A stretch of 16,111 nucleotides of DNA from Chloroflexota bacterium. GTDB taxonomy: Bacteria; Chloroflexota; Anaerolineae; Aggregatilineales; Aggregatilineaceae. This document shows positions 12,789 to 16,111 of the stretch, piece after piece. The stretch is taken from contig JACRBK010000705.1 of the NCBI GenBank assembly GCA_016234525.1, forward strand, positions 1 to 16,111. The letters are read 5' to 3'. The position numbers and the translations under genes were made by a program. Under the pieces are notes generated by a model. That model made no database searches, was not told the origin of the DNA, and was given only the letters and a program-made list of their open reading frames with translations. The first letter of the stretch is position 1. The number at the start of each line of letters is the position of its first letter.

Positions 12789-14507
12789 GACTGCCCGCTT
12801 CCACCGGGAACACACGTCGTTGCCTACTGCCGCGACTCTGGCGGGGACGAGCAGGATCGCTCAGTGGCTCAGCAGGCAGAGACGATCCGCGAATACTGTT
12901 TGCATCATAACCTGGTGCTGGATCAAGTCTATCTGGATGAGGCGCGACTGTCTTCCAACACGGATAAGCGCGAAGCGCTGCAAGAGATGCTGCTCGATGT
13001 GCGCCGCCAGTTCAAACGGATCAATGACCGCTACAAGCGCGAACGTCTCGTCAAGGATCGTCCGTTCGGCGTGGTGTTTTGGAAGTCGAACCGGCTGGGG
13101 CGTGACAGCATCGAAGCGACCAATATCAAAACCGACCTGCGGCTGCGCGGGATCACGATCATTGATCTCGTGACCTCAGCCAACACGGGGAACGCGGCGA
13201 TGGATGCGCTGATCGAAGCGTTCCAAAGCTGGCAGGATGAACAGCTTCTGGATGAAATCTCGGATAATGCCAAACGCGGTCTGGCGGATCTTGTCTCCAA
13301 ACGGGATGATGACCCGGAATTTCTGAAATATAACCCTGGCTGGAAAAGCAGCGGCGGGTACATCGGACTGACGCCTGCACCGCCGCCGATGGGTTTCAAA
13401 CGCGAATCGCTTCAGATCGGTATCTTCCATCGCAAAAAAGGACGAGCAGCCGGAACGCCGCGTATCATGAACCGGCTCGTGCCTGATCCTGAGACCTGGG
13501 ATCGCTGTTACCTGGCCTGGAAGATGCGCCATGAGGGATCTCAGATCGGTGACATCCACAAGGCCACGAAACTATTCAAGAATACCAACGGTTATACGAC
13601 GTTTTTCGATAACCGAATCTACATCGGTGAATATGAGTATGGGGGTAATGTCTATATAGACTTCGTTCCGGCAATGATCCCCAAAGAATGGTTCGACCTG
13701 GAACAGGAACGCCGCGCTGAGCGCGCTCATAAAGTTGCCGGCGAAAAGGTGAGGCCGGAATATGAGCCGCGCCGGGTGAGCAGTGAGCATCTACTTTCCG
13801 GACTGGTGTTCTGCGGTTTCGTAGAAGGCGAAGAACATCCCATGCATGTCGAGACTATTCCGGCGGAGAAGGGGAAACACGGCAGTTACGTGCATTTCAT
13901 TTGCACTACGAAGAAAAACTCGCGGAATGCGGGCTGTCAGGCCGGGCGGATCAGCGCCAAAGCCCTGGATCAGGCCGTGATCGATAGCCTGTTGGAACAC
14001 GTCCTGACGCTCGAAACATTACAGCCAATTGCCGATGGTATCGCCGCACAGCTCAACGAACAGAGCAAAGATGCCAGCACCCGGATCGCGGCGATTCAGT
14101 CCAAGCTGGATGAGGTGCGCAAGTCGCTGGGTAACCTGGTGGATGCGATTGAAAAGATGGGGTATGCGTCGCACCTTCAAGACCGTTATGACAAGCGCAA
14201 ACGTGAAGAAGCCGAACTGCTGTCTGAGTGGATGAATTTGAAAGCCTTGATGGTCAAACCGACGCAGCTTCAGCATATCACCCAAGATATGCTTTTGCAG
14301 TGGATAGCACATACCCGTGCCACGCTCGAAGGCGGAGATCGTACCCTGGCGCGCAAGGCGATTCAGCAGTTTGTAGCGAAAATCGTGGTGAAAAACGGAA
14401 CGGGAACGTTGTATTACACGTTCCCGTTAGACAGTGTAGATATGTCTAGTTTTCGAATGGTGGACCTGAAGGGATTCGAACCCTTTGCCTCTACAGTGCG
14501 ATTGTAG
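12744..14507 (+). CDS. Large serine recombinase (integrase)
   Basis: 587 residues from ATG 12744 (GGAG eight bases upstream; an in-frame ATG at 12738 is only two bases from it). Resolvase domain: VVAYCRDSGGDEQDRSVAQQ with the nucleophile Ser near 32, and KSNRLGRDS near 113-120 with the conserved arginines. A recombinase domain follows (about 240-330). A zinc-ribbon-like stretch has Cys near 356, 386 and 397. A long coiled coil (about 430-500) is typical of serine integrases and controls direction of recombination. The core fold ends at TLYYTFPL; the tail VDLKGFEPFASTVRL is encoded by the antisense strand of tRNA-Ala. That shows the insertion point lies at the gene's 3' end. Position and domain set make it the integrase of the element. 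Confidence 0.9.
   Translation: MSSDSDNRYLHLVRQDCPLPPGTHVVAYCRDSGGDEQDRSVAQQAETIREYCLHHNLVLDQVYLDEARLSSNTDKREALQEMLLDVRRQFKRINDRYKRERLVKDRPFGVVFWKSNRLGRDSIEATNIKTDLRLRGITIIDLVTSANTGNAAMDALIEAFQSWQDEQLLDEISDNAKRGLADLVSKRDDDPEFLKYNPGWKSSGGYIGLTPAPPPMGFKRESLQIGIFHRKKGRAAGTPRIMNRLVPDPETWDRCYLAWKMRHEGSQIGDIHKATKLFKNTNGYTTFFDNRIYIGEYEYGGNVYIDFVPAMIPKEWFDLEQERRAERAHKVAGEKVRPEYEPRRVSSEHLLSGLVFCGFVEGEEHPMHVETIPAEKGKHGSYVHFICTTKKNSRNAGCQAGRISAKALDQAVIDSLLEHVLTLETLQPIADGIAAQLNEQSKDASTRIAAIQSKLDEVRKSLGNLVDAIEKMGYASHLQDRYDKRKREEAELLSEWMNLKALMVKPTQLQHITQDMLLQWIAHTRATLEGGDRTLARKAIQQFVAKIVVKNGTGTLYYTFPLDSVDMSSFRMVDLKGFEPFASTVRL
14391..14428 (-). terminator. Terminator for the tRNA-Ala gene, inside the recombinase coding end
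   Basis: Perfect 11-bp inverted repeat, AACGGGAACGT at 14399..14409 and ACGTTCCCGTT at 14418..14428, with an 8-base loop. On the minus strand it is followed by CCG and TTTTT (14395..14391). It lies 30 bases past the tRNA 3' end and so on the element side. It could also be a recombinase-binding arm, because it is symmetric and close to the junction. Confidence 0.6.
14458..14507. other. Probable attachment-site region, recombinase 3' end overlapping tRNA 3' half
   Basis: The recombinase frame enters the tRNA at its CCA end and stops inside the anticodon arm. Elements that insert at the 3' end of tRNA genes carry a copy of that end and restore the gene. The core crossover is expected in this overlap. 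No second copy of this sequence is present in the window, so the other end of the element must lie beyond the left edge. Confidence 0.5.
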
Positions 14508-14533
14508 CGCTCTCCCAGATGAGCTACAGGCCC
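14458..14533 (-). tRNA. tRNA-Ala, anticodon CGC
   Basis: Complete cloverleaf of 73 bases plus encoded CCA. Acceptor arm GGGCCTG with CAGGTCC contains the G3-U70 wobble that identifies alanine tRNAs. D arm GCTC/GAGC; anticodon arm CTACA/TGTAG with loop ATCGCAC, giving anticodon CGC (reads GCG). T arm AAGGG TTCGAAT CCCTT; discriminator A followed by CCA. It has its own promoter at 14579..14607 and a probable terminator at 14391..14428. The element lies against its 3' end, and the gene is intact. Confidence 0.95.
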
Positions 14534-14578
14534 ATGACCACCGGGTGGGCAGGGGGAACCCAACCCAGTGTGACCAGC

Positions 14579-14607
14579 ATTGTAGCAGTGCAGCCAGGGG
14601 ATGTCAA
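14579..14607 (-). promoter_or_regulatory. Sigma-70 promoter of tRNA-Ala
   Basis: On the minus strand TTGACA (14607..14602), a 17-base spacer and TACAAT (14584..14579) lie about 46 bases before the tRNA 5' end. This is a near-perfect housekeeping promoter, as expected for a stable RNA gene. Confidence 0.85.
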
Positions 14608-14668
14608 GACTTTTCAAGGTCTGCGCGGTGTGCAGCGCGAGAATCCCGCCTGGACTATGCAACGCCTT

Positions 14669-16042
14669 TTACCAGACGGGCAGGTTAGGTACCAGATAGG
14701 TATCCAACGCATACCACGCGAACAGAGCCAATCCGATCATCCCAGTGACAGGAAGCCAATCCAACGCCGGGAAACGGTTTTCGGCCAGTGACATCCACCC
14801 GTCTAGACCAATCGCGATCAAAAACGCCAGGGGAATCAACGCCGGATAGAGATAGCGACCCTGAAACTGCACGAAGTCCAGGTTATACAGCCCATAGGCG
14901 GTTGCGACAAAGACGATTACCGCGCCAAATATGACCAGGATATCACGCTGCGGGCCGCTTAATTGGCGAGGCCAATGGTTCCTCCAGACGAAGGGGACGA
15001 CTCCAGCCAGCGCGATAATCACACCCAACAGCAGCAGTCGATAGATATTTTGAGGCATGGGGACCGCCATCCAGCCAAACTGTCCCCAAAAACTGTGAAA
15101 CGTCGTGCGGGCGAAGTTCTCAAGATAGACTCGTGTGCTGCCGCCGCATTCCAGGGCCACATAGGTATTGCGGCGCAACTGCCCAATCGTGACTTCTTCA
15201 TGACGCTGTAACCCGGCGATGTCGAGGCCGCCATACATGTACAGGTTACGCCCCCACCACATCCCGCCGATCAGCAGGGCAGGGATCAACACTGCCGCCA
15301 GATGACGCGCCGCGAGACGCCAGGGCCAGTGTTCGCGCCGCCAGCGCAGCAGCACCGCCAACACGGCGATCCCTCCCAGGAAATAAATGGTGGTTTTGGT
15401 GATCAGCGCCAGCCCAACCAGTACGCCTAACACTACCGGGGAAATATGATGCGGAATGGCTGGGTTATTCTCAGCCGAGCGGCGCGAGTTGCCCAGGTAG
15501 AGCGCTGAAGCTAACAACGTTAACCCGACTACCAATTCAGCCAGGGCATCATTGCTCACGCTCCCTAGGATCGATAAATGCTGCGGGAGAAAAGCGACGA
15601 ATCCCGCCCCGGACAGCGCCAGATAAGGGTAACGCGGCACACAGACCCACAGCACCGCCCAGGTACAGATCACTACGCCCGCCCCTAGCAGCACCGAGAA
15701 CAGCCGCATGGTGATCAGATCCCCATCGGACAGCGCATAGATGGGTGCTTGCAGCACGTAATACAGCAGAGGCTGGTGATCCTCGTATTCTATACTATCC
15801 AGCCGATCCAGCAGGGCCGGATCGAACCCGCTCGCTTTTAGCTGCTCCTGATATTCTTGCTGCCAGTCCCCCATTTTGAGTACGGGCAGCCGATCTTCAT
15901 CCACGATCTGGCGCACATAGTTATAGTGGGCCGGTTCGTCGGGGGCCTGCCAATCGGGAGTACGGACGGCGTACTGGCTCGCAATCGCCAGATACGCCGC
16001 CACGATAAAAATAATCACGGTCCATTCGATTCGGCGAATCAC
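14669..16042 (-). CDS. Polytopic membrane protein, DUF2142/GT-C glycosyltransferase-like
   Basis: 457 residues from GTG 16042. About ten to twelve hydrophobic helices are visible: VIIFIVAAYLAIA near 9-21, LLGAGVVICTWAVLWV near 118-133, VVLGVLVGLALITKTTIYFLGGIAVLAVLL near 200-235, and several near the C-terminus ending at LFAWYALDTYLV. The first outside loop contains APDEPAHYNYVRQI (about 33-46), the acidic PDEP motif of DUF2142 and related GT-C proteins, which move sugars from lipid carriers at the membrane. The exact substrate is unknown. It is the first chromosomal gene beyond the tRNA and is not related to the element. The GTG start has a poor ribosome binding site, so a nearby alternative start is possible. 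Confidence 0.75.
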   Translation of the reverse strand: MIRRIEWTVIIFIVAAYLAIASQYAVRTPDWQAPDEPAHYNYVRQIVDEDRLPVLKMGDWQQEYQEQLKASGFDPALLDRLDSIEYEDHQPLLYYVLQAPIYALSDGDLITMRLFSVLLGAGVVICTWAVLWVCVPRYPYLALSGAGFVAFLPQHLSILGSVSNDALAELVVGLTLLASALYLGNSRRSAENNPAIPHHISPVVLGVLVGLALITKTTIYFLGGIAVLAVLLRWRREHWPWRLAARHLAAVLIPALLIGGMWWGRNLYMYGGLDIAGLQRHEEVTIGQLRRNTYVALECGGSTRVYLENFARTTFHSFWGQFGWMAVPMPQNIYRLLLLGVIIALAGVVPFVWRNHWPRQLSGPQRDILVIFGAVIVFVATAYGLYNLDFVQFQGRYLYPALIPLAFLIAIGLDGWMSLAENRFPALDWLPVTGMIGLALFAWYALDTYLVPNLPVW

Positions 16043-16057
16043 CGCTGCTTATCCGAT

Positions 16058-16111
16058 CTAGGCCCGTTTGGGCAGAACTTCTTGCTCGCGCGGCTGACCC
16101 AACCGTGCGCG
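16058..16111 (-). CDS. 3' end of an unidentified gene, open at right edge
   Basis: An open minus-strand frame from the edge reads RARLGQPREQEVLPKRA and stops at TAG (16060..16058), 15 bases before the membrane protein start. The close spacing is compatible with an operon. Too short to identify and could be chance. Confidence 0.35.
   Translation of the reverse strand, partial: RARLGQPREQEVLPKRA

Noticed and set aside
1..14457. A second copy of the tRNA-Ala 3' end marking the other element boundary
   Set aside because: Only short chance matches to GATTCGAA-like sequence were seen; no copy found, so the left boundary is probably outside the window.

Overview
The window shows the right-hand part of a plasmid-like integrative mobile element (about 1..14457) joined to bacterial chromosome (about 14458..16111). 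The host is a GC-rich bacterium. The tRNA-Ala gene has a canonical TTGACA/TACAAT promoter. The DUF2142-type membrane protein and the style of the element proteins suggest Chloroflexota, but that is a weak inference.

Layout, left to right. (1) 1..1352, minus strand: 5' part of a single-chain MmeI-type restriction-modification enzyme, open at the left edge. (2) 1487..2416, minus: a sigma-region-4-like protein with two extra helix-turn-helix units. (3) 2743..2993: twelve GTMACA/TGTKAC hexamers in four triplets around an AT-rich stretch, a candidate replication origin at the 3' end of a large primase-helicase gene (2958..5885). (4) 5966..7252: HU-like protein, RHH accessory protein and HUH relaxase, translationally coupled, with a hairpin-dense non-coding block upstream (7279..7538) that is a candidate transfer origin. 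(5) 7554..9523: a ParM-like actin, a ParR-like protein, a second small RHH-like protein and a short unknown protein. (6) 9553..9620: operator cluster with a perfect 12-bp inverted repeat, between the long leftward gene array and a rightward XRE-type regulator (9740..10381). (7) 10382..12738: accessory zone with 21-bp tandem repeats, a HicA/HicB pair and two unrecognised AT-richer genes. (8) 12744..14507: large serine recombinase whose last 50 bases run antisense into a tRNA-Ala(CGC) gene (14458..14533, minus). (9) 14669..16111: chromosomal genes.

How it fits together: the XRE protein probably controls the leftward operon (partition, relaxosome, primase). The serine recombinase probably integrated the element at the 3' end of tRNA-Ala. 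No type IV secretion genes are visible, so within this window it looks like a mobilizable element; the left end lies outside.

The most unusual signal is a short N-terminal peptide, MS(S)DSDNRYLHLVRQ, that starts the recombinase and recurs in front of each accessory module: 10657..10686 (degenerate), 11316..11360, 12130..12171 and 12744..12788. The two best copies are identical over 12 residues, while five codons differ only at synonymous third positions. This suggests the peptide itself is translated and conserved. It may be an N-terminal tag or coupling leader, or a scar of repeated cassette capture at the 5' end of the recombinase gene.
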